The position numbers and the translations under genes are program-made. DNA of 41,911 nt from a bacterium (lineage in GTDB: Bacteria > Sysuimicrobiota > Sysuimicrobiia > Sysuimicrobiales > Segetimicrobiaceae), in contig DATGJN010000069.1 of the NCBI GenBank assembly GCA_035295165.1, forward strand, positions 1-41,911, in the 5' to 3' direction. A model generated the notes under the pieces. That model saw only the letters and a list, made by a program, of their open reading frames with translations, searched no databases and was not told the origin of the DNA. This document shows, in pieces, positions 1-9,341 of this stretch. How positions within the stretch are numbered: position 1 is the stretch's first letter; each line of letters starts with the position of its first letter.

Positions 1-16
1 CCCAGCCCAGGACCAG

Positions 17-60
17 CCGGCCCGGCCCAGCCCTGAGACCCCCGGCCCGGCCCAGCCCTG
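17..60. repeat. GC-rich direct repeat at the window edge
   Basis: A 19-nt unit (CCGGCCCGGCCCAGCCCTG) occurs at 17-35 and again exactly at 42-60. The surrounding 60 nt are almost entirely C, G and A. I see no gene in the first 533 nt; open frames there have the composition of chance frames in GC-rich DNA. The repeat may be cut off by the window edge, so its full copy number is unknown. Confidence 0.6.
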
Positions 61-533
61 TCGCCGCCTCCGCAGACCAGGACCGAGCCGAGCAGGAGTG
101 TACCCTGGAGTGCCACGTCCAGCCCGGTTGTCAAGTACCCCGTCAACGCACCGCTGGGGTCCCTCCGTGGGCTCGCGGCAATGCGTCCTTCTATTCGCGC
201 CGGGCCGTCTGCGGCCTGGTGGCGCGGCGCCCGCCGGGTCGGGTCCCTCCGCGCACTACTGGGGCCGCCTGTACCGGGGCGGCCGTGGCTGTCAGTGGTC
301 TGGGGGTCGGCCGGGAGCCTCTGCGGGTGACGTTCGGGATAGGGTGGCCCAACCGACCACTCGGCCACCGTGGAGGATCCGTCGCGACCCGGGCGCCAGA
401 CGCGCCAACGCCGTCCGGGCCGGGAGGCAACGGTAAGTTTGTGTCAACTTTGGGGCAATCGGATCGGGCCCATGCCGGATACCCGTGCGAAACCGTAATG
501 AGTAGGATCAGAGCAACACCAAGGGGGTGTACG

Positions 534-833
534 ATGACCCAACGGAAGAGTCGGATCCTCGAAGCGCCCGCAGCGTCGAGCCATCGGATCGTCGCGCTGG
601 TGGAGAGGCGAGATCTGAGCCCCCAAGGCGCCGCGCGCCGCCAACGATTTGACGACTCTCTGGGGCTGGTTCGCGCACTGCAGCTGACTTCTGCCGAGGT
701 AGAGTACGTCAGACGACTGGCGCGCAAGACTCACCGGTTGCCGCATGAATGCGTCCGTGACTTGGCAAACGAGTCGGCCAGCGACGCCAGGCTGTTTACC
801 CTGATCGCAGCCGGAACAGGGCGCCCAGCATAG
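534..833 (+). CDS. Small hypothetical protein (99 aa)
   Basis: The ATG at 534 follows an AAGGGGGTG Shine-Dalgarno-like stretch by a few nt, which is why I chose it over upstream starts in the same frame. The product is basic (many Arg) and soluble, with no signal peptide or membrane segment. Its second half (LTSAEVEYVRRLARKTHRLP) looks helical. I do not recognise a family. It is followed 25 nt later by another small gene with its own RBS, so the two may be co-transcribed. It could be a chance frame, but the RBS argues for a real gene. Confidence 0.45.
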   Translation: MTQRKSRILEAPAASSHRIVALVERRDLSPQGAARRQRFDDSLGLVRALQLTSAEVEYVRRLARKTHRLPHECVRDLANESASDARLFTLIAAGTGRPA

Positions 834-858
834 CGACGCATCCGGGAGGGAGCAGACG

Positions 859-1095
859 ATGTGCACGCGCGAGTACCATCTTGGACCCTATCAAGTCATC
901 GAACACATCGAACGCGACGTTGCCCCGTATCGATGGCGCGTGATCGCCTACGACGCGGCGAGAGTATTGGTTGACACGCAGTGGGTCGCTCCGACGATTG
1001 AGGAAGCGCAGAAACAACTCGCTTGTGCTGTCAACTACACGAAGTACGTTCTCACTGGCGACACAATGGCACTCGCCGACGGATTGGGATCATGA
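859..1095 (+). CDS. Small hypothetical protein (78 aa)
   Basis: The ATG at 859 is preceded by GGGAGGGAGC, a good ribosome binding site. The composition is balanced, unlike that of GC-rich shadow frames. An aromatic N-terminal half (YHLGPYQVIEHI, YRWRVIAYDA) is followed by a probable helix (PTIEEAQKQLACAV). No signal peptide, membrane span or metal-binding motif is visible. I do not recognise the family. It lies just downstream of another small gene on the same strand and may share its transcript. Confidence 0.5.
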   Translation: MCTREYHLGPYQVIEHIERDVAPYRWRVIAYDAARVLVDTQWVAPTIEEAQKQLACAVNYTKYVLTGDTMALADGLGS

Positions 1096-1471
1096 CCGTC
1101 GTGATGTGGTCACAGCCAGCCGCCCATCTGAATGTGCTGGAGGTTCAGGGACGGCGCCCCGAAGCAGCGGAGCAACACAAACGGAGGGTAGGGCTTGCCG
1201 CGCCGATTGACACGACGCATCGCGGCAGGTTCTCATGCGCGATCTTCCTCGGTCAAGCTGATCGAACCTACACGCGCGTCTGGTCCGGTCTAGAGGGCTC
1301 TCGCCCCACACGATAGCGGAAGGGATCCCCACACGGGAGACCCGCCCCGGCACCCCGCGCCACCAACCCCAGGATGGCCCGGCGCGAGCAGAGGGGTCCG
1401 CATTCCTGCGAGCTTATTCAAGGAGAGGCCCCGTTGGTGCACCTCCAGAGCCGGCGGCGCAGGCGCCCTGG
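1096..1471. other. Intergenic stretch, nothing recognised
   Basis: This 376-nt stretch lies between a small plus-strand gene and the 3' end of the minus-strand moeA-mobB gene. Open frames here are short and Arg/Ser/Pro rich with no plausible RBS. I see no tRNA, clear terminator or repeat. Confidence 0.5.
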
Positions 1472-3226
1472 CTACGTGACAGCGAGGCGGTCGCACACGA
1501 TGTCCGCCACCCGCGCGATCTCCGCCTCCAGCCGTCCGGCGTCCAGTTCGGCGACCGCGGGCACCGATGCCCAAACCTCGGCGAATGCGGCGCCCGGCTT
1601 CGGTGGGCCCACCTGGATGACCGGGCGGTCGGGATGATGGAATCCCTCCATCAAGATGCAGTCGGGCGCCGTTCCCCAGGCCGCTTGCGCGGCCGCGGCC
1701 GCGAGTCGAGCGAGTCGGTCGGGTTCGGCCATCCCGGCCGCGATCCTGAGCGCTGTTTCGTCGGGCCCCGCGATGACGGTGATGAGGGCCCCGGCGTCAC
1801 GGAACCGCGCGCTGTCGCTGTCCTGGCGGTCGATCGCGAAGCCATGGGCGGCGTGCTTGACGGCAACGGCCTTGACTCCCCGAGCGGTGAGGCGACGGAG
1901 GACGCCGCTGAGCACGGTCGTCTTACCGCTTCCCGACGCGCCGATGACGCCGATGAGGGCCGGCGGCGGCGCCACGCGGGGGACGACTAAGCGGTTGCGA
2001 TTCTCTGCGCGGTCGAGTAGCAGCACTGGAACGCGCGACGCTGCGGGCAGGGGAGGTGTGTCGGGCGCGATCAGGGCGAGCGCGTTCGCGTCAAGGAGCG
2101 ACGCGTAGGTGCCCGGTTCCTCGCCGTGCAGCAGCTCGACCTCGGGGTCCTCGCCATCGGGCTCGCGCAGCCGTGCCCACAGCGCGCGCTGACGATCCGT
2201 CGCGCGCAGGAACGGCTTGACGAGCGCGGCCATGCGGAGTGGCCGCACGGTGTGGCGCCGTCCTTGAAGCTGTAGGAGCATCGGTCGGGCGAGCAGATGG
2301 AAGGCGGCCAAGCAGGCGACCGGCGTGCCCGAGAGGCCGATTGCCCATTGGTCGTCCAGGCGTGCCGCGAAAAATGGCCCGCCCGGTTTGAGTTCGACCC
2401 GACCCACGATTCGGCGCGCGCCCAAATCGAGCCAGGTCCGGTGGACCGCGTCGTGCTGACCGACAGAGACCCCGCCGGTCGAGATCACGACGTCATACTC
2501 GTTGATCAGCGCAGCAAACGACGCCCGCAGCGCCGCGGGCTCGTCCGGCACGATGCCCCGGTATTCGACCACGCACCCCAGGGTTTCGAGCGCGCCGCAG
2601 AGGGCGACCGAGTTGCTGTTGAACACCCGGCCAGGCGGAAGCGGCCCCGTGTCGCCTCTGAGTTCCACAAGCTCGGTGCCGGTCGCGACGATCCCGGCGC
2701 GCAGCCGCCGCCGCACGCCGACCTCGCGTACGCCCGCCGCCGCGAGGGCCGCGGCGGCCTCCGCGGTGATGACATTGCCGGCGGTCACCAACTGGGTGCC
2801 GGCGCGGATATCCTCGCCGGGCTCCGCGATGTTTCGCCGGACCGCCACCGGGCGATCGATCTGAACGAAATCGCGGTCCGGTCGGACTACTTCAAGGGGT
2901 ACGACCCGGTCGCCGCGCGCCGGCATGGGCCCGCCGGTCGTGATCGTCCAGGCTTCGCCTCGCGCGGGCCCGGCTCCGGGAAGACCACCCATCGCGGCCG
3001 CGCCGGTGATGCGAAGCCGGACAGGGTGTTCCAGTGAGGCCGCTCGCAGATCCGCCTCATGGCACACATAGCCGTCCATGGCCGCGCGTCGGAAGTGCGG
3101 TACCGGGGAGGGGGCCACGACGTCTTCGGACGCCACGCGGCCACACGCGTTCCACACCGCGACACGTTCGACGGACAGCGGAGACACGTGCGCCAGCAGC
3201 AGATCAAGGGCTTCGGTCAGTTGCAT
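1472..3226 (-). CDS. moeA-mobB: Fused molybdopterin molybdenumtransferase (MoeA) and MGD biosynthesis GTPase (MobB)
   Basis: 584 aa in two parts. Residues ~1-400 are MoeA-like (inserts Mo, or W, into adenylated molybdopterin). Signatures include PVPHFRRAAMDGYV near the N-terminus, the central TTGGPMPARGDRVVPLE, FNSNS, STGGVSVGQHD, and a GLSGTPVA stretch. Residues ~420-584 are MobB-like: the P-loop GASGSGKTT (429-437), VKHAAH, and a C-terminal MEGFHH segment; MobB helps attach GMP to make MGD. I start at the ATG at 3226 because GAGGAG lies about 10 nt upstream and MQLTEALDLLL matches a MoeA N-terminus; the frame stays open further upstream without homology. It is divergent from a formate dehydrogenase operon that needs this cofactor. 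The fusion order MoeA then MobB in one chain is less usual than separate genes. Confidence 0.9.
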   Translation of the reverse strand: MQLTEALDLLLAHVSPLSVERVAVWNACGRVASEDVVAPSPVPHFRRAAMDGYVCHEADLRAASLEHPVRLRITGAAAMGGLPGAGPARGEAWTITTGGPMPARGDRVVPLEVVRPDRDFVQIDRPVAVRRNIAEPGEDIRAGTQLVTAGNVITAEAAAALAAAGVREVGVRRRLRAGIVATGTELVELRGDTGPLPPGRVFNSNSVALCGALETLGCVVEYRGIVPDEPAALRASFAALINEYDVVISTGGVSVGQHDAVHRTWLDLGARRIVGRVELKPGGPFFAARLDDQWAIGLSGTPVACLAAFHLLARPMLLQLQGRRHTVRPLRMAALVKPFLRATDRQRALWARLREPDGEDPEVELLHGEEPGTYASLLDANALALIAPDTPPLPAASRVPVLLLDRAENRNRLVVPRVAPPPALIGVIGASGSGKTTVLSGVLRRLTARGVKAVAVKHAAHGFAIDRQDSDSARFRDAGALITVIAGPDETALRIAAGMAEPDRLARLAAAAAQAAWGTAPDCILMEGFHHPDRPVIQVGPPKPGAAFAEVWASVPAVAELDAGRLEAEIARVADIVCDRLAVT

Positions 3227-3679
3227 ACATGAGACTCCTCGAACGAAAACCTCTCGGACCCGCGCCCGTGCGAGAAGTACGTTCCACAACCGCCCCCCCA
3301 AGGGCCTCCATGAGATCCCGTGCGTTGGTGGCCGCTGCGCTTCGCGTGAAACGACGGTGCGGCACTCACGCGTCACGGCGAAGCAGGACTTTTCGGTCAC
3401 CCCGCGAACACCCGCGATATTGTTGGGGTCGCCGGCTCTCGCGAACGCGCCACCCGCGAACCGACGTGCCCAGGAACCGGCTCCGGGGGTGGTGCAGATG
3501 CATCACGGGACCCTGAGCGCCAGACCGACACCGGGGCACGAGGCTCCGTTGCCGGCCTGCCAGCCCTCTGCCCCAAACCCGCTTCACACCGTGCTAGGCT
3601 GCGCCCGGATTCGTCAACGGTTCGACCGCCACCCCAGTTGCCGTGTCACGTCAAACCATGTTGTGGAGGTGCCGACGCC
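3227..3679. other. Divergent intergenic region, moeA-mobB / formate dehydrogenase
   Basis: These 453 nt separate the start of moeA-mobB (minus) from the start of fdhA (plus) and must hold the promoters of both. I cannot pick out a convincing -35/-10 pair or a known riboswitch. A GGAGGT ribosome binding site for fdhA lies at 3665-3670. Confidence 0.5.
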
Positions 3680-6600
3680 ATGGGCACGCTGACGCGCCGC
3701 GACTTCATCAAACTTACGGCCGCAGGGACCGGGAGCGTTGCGCTTTCGGCGCTCGGGTTCGACCTCGCGCACGCGCAGGCGGTGAAGCAGGAGCTCCGCA
3801 TCGCCGGCGCGGCGGAGATGCACTCGGTGTGTCCCTACTGCGCCGTCGGTTGCGCACTGATTGCGTACACGCGCACGGCTCCGGACGGGACCGCGCAGTT
3901 GCTCCAGATCGAGGGAAATCCGGACAGCCCCATCACGGAGGGCCGGCTCTGTCCCAAAGGCGCGACCGCGATGCAGCTCGCGACGTCAGTCCGCCGGGTG
4001 GATCAGCCGCTCTACCGGGCCTCAGGCGCCACCGCGTGGCAGAAGGTCACCTGGGACTTCGTGCTGGACCGGGTCGCCGGGCACATCAAGGAGTCTCGCG
4101 ACCGAACGTTCGTGACCGAGGACGCGAAGGGGAACGTCGTCAACCGGTGCGATGGCATCGCCTTTGCCGGGGGCGCGACGTTCAGCAACGAAGAGGGGTA
4201 CCTCGCGACCAAGCTCATGCGGGGGCTGGGGGTCGTCTTTATAGAACAGCAGGCCCGTGTTTGACACGGGCCCACGGTGGTCAGTTTGGCCGCCACGTTC
4301 GGAAGAGGGGCAATGACAAATCACTGGAGGGACATCAAGAACGCAGATCTGATCCTCATCAACGGCGCCAATCCCGCGGAAGCCCACCCCGTCGGCTTCC
4401 AGTGGTTCATGCGCGCGAAGCTCGATCCAACGAAGGGGCCGGGGGCAGGCGGCGGGGCGAAGCTCATCCACACCGATCCGCGGTTTACGCGCACGTCGGC
4501 GGTTTCCGACATGCACCTCCGGATCCGAACCGGGACCGACGTCGCCTACTTCGGCGGTCTCATTAACTACATCGTTCAAAATAGCCGCTATCACGCCGAC
4601 TACGTCGTACACTACACGAACGCGTCGTTCATCGTGAAAGACGGCTACAGCTTCCAGGATGGGCTCTTCTCCGGCTACCAGCCCGGCACGCGGTCGTACG
4701 ATCGCGCCACCTGGAGCTATGACACCGACGCGAAGGGGTTCGCCAAACGGGACCTGACCCTGCAGGACCCCCGGTGCGTATTCCAGCTGCTCAAGCAGCA
4801 CTACGCCCGTTACACGCCCGAAGTGGTGTCGTCGATTACGGGAATCCCCCAGGCCGACTTCCTTCGGGTCGCCGAGATGGTGGCGGAGATGGGCCGGCCC
4901 GACAAGGTCATGACGATCGTGTACGCGGTCGGCCTGACGCACCACACGACCGGGACGCAGCTCATCCGGTCGGGCGCGCTGTTGCAGCTGCTCCTCGGCA
5001 ACATCGGCCGACCGGGCGGGGGGATGAATGCCGAGCGGGGTCACGCGAACATCCAGGGCAACACCGACAACGCGATCTCCTGGGACATCCTGCCGGGGTA
5101 CCTTGCGGTGCCGATGCCGGGCGAGAAGACCGTGGACGATTACGTGAAGGTGGCCGCGGCGAAGAAGCTCGATCCAAACTCGTGGAACTTCTTCGGGACC
5201 AACTACCGGAAGTTCATGGTGAGTTTGCTCAAGATGTGGTACCGCGACGCCGCGACGAAGGACAACGACTTCGCGTTCAGCTATCTTCCGAAGCCGGGCG
5301 GGAACGCGTCGTGGATGTCGATCTACGATCAGGCGCTCCGCGGCAAGATGGAGGGCGTGATTCTGTCCGGGATGACGGCGACCAGCATCGGGCCCGACAC
5401 CGCGCAGGTTCTCGAGGCGCTGTCCAAGCTCAAGTGGCTGGTCGTGATGGATCCGTTTCCGACGACCAGCTCCGAGTTCTGGCACGGGCCCGGCATGGAT
5501 CCGAGCAAGATTCAGACCGAGGTCTTCATGCTGCCCTGCACCCACTGGATCGAGAAGGACGGGTCGTTCACCAACAGCGGCCGGTGGGTCCAGTGGAAGG
5601 ACCAAGTCCTTCCGCCGCAGGGGCAGGCGCGGCACGATCATTGGGTGCTGGCCGACCTCTTCCAGCGGGTCAAGAAGCTCTACCAGCAACACGGAGGGGC
5701 GTTCCCCGACCCGATTCAGCACCTGACGACGACCTACAAGGATCCCGTACGGCCCGAACTGGACGAGTTGGCGCAGGAGATGAACGGGAGAGACTTGGTC
5801 ACCGGCAAGCGCCTTGCGACGTTTGCGGCGCTCAAGGACGACGGCACCACCGTGTCCGGCAACTGGATCTACGCTGGGATGTACCCCGAGTCGGGCAATC
5901 TCACGAAGCGCCGCGACGGGGTGCGCAATCCCGCGAAGAACGACCCGACGGGAATGGGGTACTACCCGAACTGGGCCTGGAGCTGGCCGCTCAACCGCCG
6001 CGTGCTCTACAATCGGGCGTCCGCCGATCGTGCGGGCAAGCCCTGGGACCCGAACCGGCCGGGCATTCAGTGGAACGGGACCAAGTGGGTGGGAGACGTG
6101 CCGGACTATCCGCCGGCGATGAACCCCGCGGACCCGAAAGCGTGGCTGCCGTTCATCATGAACGGCGAGGGCGTGGGGCGGCTCTTTAGCAACGCCTTAC
6201 TGGACGGCCCGTTCCCGGAGCACTACGAGCCCGTCGAATCTCCGGTGGACAACCCGCTCCATGCGGCGACGTCGGCGTCGCCTGTTGCGTTTCTGTATGA
6301 CAAGGCAGCCGGCCGCCCGGACCGGTTCGGGACCGCCGCGGAGTACCCTTACGTGGCCACGACGTACCGGCTGACCGAGCACGAGCACTATGTGACGCAG
6401 CAGGTGCCTCATCTCGTGCAGTTGCAGCCCGAGGCGTTTGTCGAGATCCCGGAGGGGCTGGCGACCGAAAAGGCGATCAAGAACGGCGACATGGTCCGCA
6501 TCTCGTCCAAACGCGGGAAGGTGGAAGCGAGGGCGGTCGTCACCAAGCGCCTCGGGGCGCTCCAAGTCGCGGGCAAACAGATCTGGCAGATCGGGATTCC

Positions 6601-6751
6601 CATCCATTGGGGCTTCGTTGGCATTTCGGCAGAGCTGTATCCGGACAAGTCACAGCACTGGCTCGCGAATGCCCTGACGCCGTTCGTCGGCGACGCCAAT
6701 GCGAGGACGCCGGAGTTCAAGGCGTTCCTCGTCAACCTGGAGAGGATGTGA
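3680..6751 (+). CDS. fdhA: Formate dehydrogenase catalytic subunit, selenocysteine-containing, Tat-exported (FdnG/FdoG type)
   Basis: 1023 aa when the in-frame TGA at 4262-4264 is read as selenocysteine (residue 195). Oxidises formate to CO2 at a Mo/W bis-MGD centre. Residues 1-32 form a twin-arginine signal (TRRDFIK, hydrophobic stretch, AHA cleavage region), so the enzyme acts outside the membrane. A [4Fe-4S] motif follows (C51, C54, C58 in CPYCAVGC, then C in GRLCPKG). Flanking the TGA, EQQARV-Sec-HGPTVVSLA matches the Sec position of FdnG-type enzymes, and homology runs through without a shift. The C-terminal part carries the molybdopterin dinucleotide-binding domain. The start is set by GGAGGT 9 nt upstream. 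Length matches the family (about 1015 aa). Its stop codon overlaps the fdhE start (TGATG). Automated annotation would probably split this gene into two pieces at the TGA. Confidence 0.95.
4262..4294 (+). promoter_or_regulatory. UGA selenocysteine codon with candidate bacterial SECIS hairpin (fdhA)
   Basis: After the TGA (4262-4264) come 11 nt, then a 7-bp stem: GGTGGTC (4276-4282) pairs with GGCCGCC (4288-4294), with two G-U pairs, around the 5-nt loop AGTTT. Position and size match bacterial SECIS elements read by SelB. The loop differs from the canonical GGUCU seen in the second formate dehydrogenase of this window. Confidence 0.75.
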
Positions 6752-7641
6752 TGGGCGGTGCCGTGGAGGTCGAGGCACCGTGGGCGGTCCGCAGGAGCCG
6801 GACCGATGCACTGCGGGCGCGCTACCCGTTCGCGGGCGAGATCCTGACCCTCTACGCCGCGCTTCTGGACGTGCAGGAGCCCGCCTACGCGCGGGCGCTG
6901 GCCGCCCGTCCGTCGAGTCCGGCGTCCTACGCGGTCGAACACGTTCTTCCGGCCGTCGTCGGGGTCACCATGGCGCACGGCCCGGCGCACCTCGCCCGGG
7001 CGCTCCGGGATCGGTCCCCTTGGCCCGGCGCGGTGCGGGCGGTGGAGGCGTGGCTCGCGGGCGCCGACCAATCTCCGATTGACCGGTATCTTGCCCGGGC
7101 CGCCGCGGGCCCCGTCCTCGAGGCGCTGACCCAATCCGGGCGCGCGTACCGGGGCGCGGGAGCGCCCGGCGACGGCCCCAGGGACGAGCGTCACTGTCCG
7201 AGCTGCGGCGGGCTGCCGCAGGTCAGCTACCTCGCGCCTCCCGGGGACGATCTCGTGGGCGCGAGGCGGTACCTGGTGTGCGGACGGTGCGCGACGGCGT
7301 GGCCGTACCCGCGTGCGACCTGCGCGGCCTGCGGCGAGCGGGACGGCGCCCGGCTCCCGGTGTACGCGGAGGAGGGTACCGCGGAGGTAGAGACATCCGG
7401 CGGCGTCGTGCGCGGTCTCGCACGTCGTCCCGAGCCCGTCCCGGCGGGCGGCAGCGCACCGAGGTTTCCGCACGTCCGGGTGGAGGCATGCGAGACCTGC
7501 GCCCGGTATCTGCTCGCGATCGACCTCGCGCGCGATCCCCGGGCCGTCCCCGTCGTGGACGAGATGGCGGCGGTGCCGCTCGATTTGTACGCGCAAGAAC
7601 GCGGCCTCTCCAAGATCGTGCCAAACCTGATGGGGGTATGA
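6751..7641 (+). CDS. fdhE: Formate dehydrogenase accessory protein FdhE
   Basis: 296 aa. FdhE is a cytoplasmic rubredoxin-like maturation factor that binds the catalytic subunit of exported formate dehydrogenases. Characteristic CxxC pairs are visible: CPSCGG, CGRC, CAACG and CETC, in the order expected for the iron-binding C-terminal half. The ATG overlaps the fdhA stop as TGATG, implying translational coupling; in-frame upstream sequence lies inside fdhA. The gene sits between the catalytic and iron-sulfur subunit genes, whereas in enterobacteria fdhE follows the structural genes. The first 150 residues are Ala/Arg rich and less conserved. No membrane segment is seen. Confidence 0.9.
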   Translation: MGGAVEVEAPWAVRRSRTDALRARYPFAGEILTLYAALLDVQEPAYARALAARPSSPASYAVEHVLPAVVGVTMAHGPAHLARALRDRSPWPGAVRAVEAWLAGADQSPIDRYLARAAAGPVLEALTQSGRAYRGAGAPGDGPRDERHCPSCGGLPQVSYLAPPGDDLVGARRYLVCGRCATAWPYPRATCAACGERDGARLPVYAEEGTAEVETSGGVVRGLARRPEPVPAGGSAPRFPHVRVEACETCARYLLAIDLARDPRAVPVVDEMAAVPLDLYAQERGLSKIVPNLMGV

Positions 7642-7644
7642 GCG

Positions 7645-8478
7645 ATGGCTGAGCCCGTCGGATTCTTCACGGACACCAGCATCTGCATCGGGTGCAAGGC
7701 CTGCGAGTCGGCGTGCAAGGAGTGGAACCGGCTGCCCGGCAACCCGCCGAAGTTCTTGGACAGCTTCGACAACACCGGATCGCTCGACGCCCAGAACTGG
7801 CGCCACGTGCAGTTCTACGATCGCGTCCCCGACGAGACGGTCGTGGCCGGCAACGGTCACGCGTGGCTGATGATGTCGGACGTCTGCAAGCACTGCAAGC
7901 AGGCGAGCTGCCTGGAGGTCTGCCCGACGGGCGCGATCATCCGCACTGAGTTCGATACGGTATTCATCCAGCAGGACATCTGCAACGGGTGCCGGTACTG
8001 CATCGCGGCGTGCCCGTTCGGTGTCATCGGGTTCAACGAGAACACCGGGACCGTGCACAAGTGCACGTTCTGCTACGATCGGCTGCAGGCCGGGATGACG
8101 CCGGCCTGCGCTCAGGCTTGTCCGACGCAGTCGATTCAGTTCGGCCCGTTGTCCGAGATGCAGAAGCGCGCCGACGCCCGGCTGGCGACGCTCCATGCTC
8201 AGGGTGAGACGAACGCGCAGCTCTACGGACGTGACGACGCCGTGTACGGAGGGCTCAACGCGTTCTTCCTCTTGATGGACAAGCCCGAGACCTACGGGCT
8301 CCCAAACGCGAACAATGCGACGTTACCCCGTCGGAACAACCGCGGCGGGTACCTGGGCTCGCTCGCTGCGGCCGCGCTCGGCGTGGTCGCGGCCGTCGTC
8401 GCGTTCCGGGACCGTCGCATGAACGAGCTCGGCGGGCGCCGGAACGGCGGCGCGGACACGCAAGGGAGGAACGCGTGA
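7645..8478 (+). CDS. fdhB: Formate dehydrogenase iron-sulfur (beta) subunit with C-terminal membrane anchor
   Basis: 277 aa. Carries electrons from the catalytic subunit to the membrane subunit through four [4Fe-4S] clusters. The cysteine motifs are CIGCKACESACKEW, CKHCKQASCLEVCPTGA, CNGCRYCIAACPFG and CTFCYDR...CAQACPT, in the order of the FdnH/HybA/PhsB family. Near the C-terminus a hydrophobic span (LGSLAAAALGVVAAVVAF) followed by positive residues looks like the single anchoring helix found in FdnH. There is no Tat signal of its own, as expected if it is exported with the catalytic subunit. The gene starts 3 nt after the fdhE stop and its TGA overlaps the next start. Confidence 0.92.
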   Translation: MAEPVGFFTDTSICIGCKACESACKEWNRLPGNPPKFLDSFDNTGSLDAQNWRHVQFYDRVPDETVVAGNGHAWLMMSDVCKHCKQASCLEVCPTGAIIRTEFDTVFIQQDICNGCRYCIAACPFGVIGFNENTGTVHKCTFCYDRLQAGMTPACAQACPTQSIQFGPLSEMQKRADARLATLHAQGETNAQLYGRDDAVYGGLNAFFLLMDKPETYGLPNANNATLPRRNNRGGYLGSLAAAALGVVAAVVAFRDRRMNELGGRRNGGADTQGRNA

Positions 8479-9341
8479 TGGCGGAGCACTTCGTCCAGCC
8501 GCCGCAGTGGGAGTGGTACATTCTCGGGTACTTCTTCCTCGCCGGGTTGACGGGGAGCCTGTACGCGCTGGCGACGATGCTGCGCTTGTGGGGCGGCCCG
8601 GAGGACGAGGCAACGGCACGCGCCGGATTCCTGATCGCGTTCCCGGTCGCTATCGTGTGCCCGGTGCTGCTCACGCTCGATCTCGGCACGCCGCTGCGCT
8701 TCTGGCACATGCTCATCGCCACCACGCCGGGGCAGGGCGGCCTCATGTTCAAGTATTGGTCGCCGATGTCGGTCGGGTCGTGGGCGCTTCTGGTGTACGG
8801 CGTGTTCACCTTCGTGTCGTTCGTGGCGGAACTCGGCGCCGCCGGTTGGGGGCGATCCCCGGCGGGGCGCGTGTTCAGCGGGGTCGGCGCCGCACTGGGG
8901 CTGTTCGTGGCATCCTATACCGGCGTGTTGCTCAGCGTCTCCAACCAGCCCGTGTGGAGCGACACCTGGGCGCTCGGCGGGTTGTTCCTCGCGTCGGGGT
9001 TGACGGCGGCCGCGGCGCTCCTCGCCGTGTGCGCGCCACGGCCGCGTGGGAATGCGGCCACCGACGGCCGGTTGGGGCGCGTCGATGTCTACTTCGCCTT
9101 GCTGGAACTCATGTGGATCGTCCTGTTTTTCCTCGGACTCAACGGAGCCGGTACGCTGTCCCGCTTGATGGGGACGCCCTGGCTCGTGCTCTGGCTGCTG
9201 GTGGCGCTGGGGATTGCCGTGCCGCTGGTCGGTGGGACGGGGGCGCGCCGCGCGGCATTCGTGAGCATGCTGGCCGCCGCGGTCGTGCTGGCGGGGACGC
9301 TAGCCCTCCGCGCGGTCGTGATCTTCGGCGCCCAGGTCTAG
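8478..9341 (+). CDS. nrfD: NrfD/PsrC-type membrane anchor subunit of formate dehydrogenase
   Basis: 287 aa integral membrane protein with about eight or nine hydrophobic segments. It resembles the NrfD/PsrC/DmsC-type quinone-reactive subunits, not the haem-b FdnI subunit; I see no conserved multi-histidine haem pattern. Role by context: passes electrons from the fdhB clusters to the quinone pool. The ATG at 8478 overlaps the fdhB stop (GTGATG); the GTG at 8475 is an alternative start one codon earlier. AGGGAGG lies upstream. Its TAG stop (9339-9341) overlaps the stop of the convergent OsmC gene in a shared CTAG. Confidence 0.85.
   Translation: MAEHFVQPPQWEWYILGYFFLAGLTGSLYALATMLRLWGGPEDEATARAGFLIAFPVAIVCPVLLTLDLGTPLRFWHMLIATTPGQGGLMFKYWSPMSVGSWALLVYGVFTFVSFVAELGAAGWGRSPAGRVFSGVGAALGLFVASYTGVLLSVSNQPVWSDTWALGGLFLASGLTAAAALLAVCAPRPRGNAATDGRLGRVDVYFALLELMWIVLFFLGLNGAGTLSRLMGTPWLVLWLLVALGIAVPLVGGTGARRAAFVSMLAAAVVLAGTLALRAVVIFGAQV

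Noticed and set aside
1-533. Possible gene in the GC-rich start of the window
   Set aside because: Frames are Pro/Arg/Gly-rich and lack an RBS; only the portion from 534 has one.
4022-5722. Long open frame on the minus strand opposite fdhA
   Set aside because: Arg/Val/Leu/Pro-rich shadow of a GC-rich coding sequence; no homology and no RBS.
6409-8196. 595-codon minus-strand frame opposite the formate dehydrogenase operon
   Set aside because: Shadow frame; the plus strand has clear overlapping genes with cysteine motifs.
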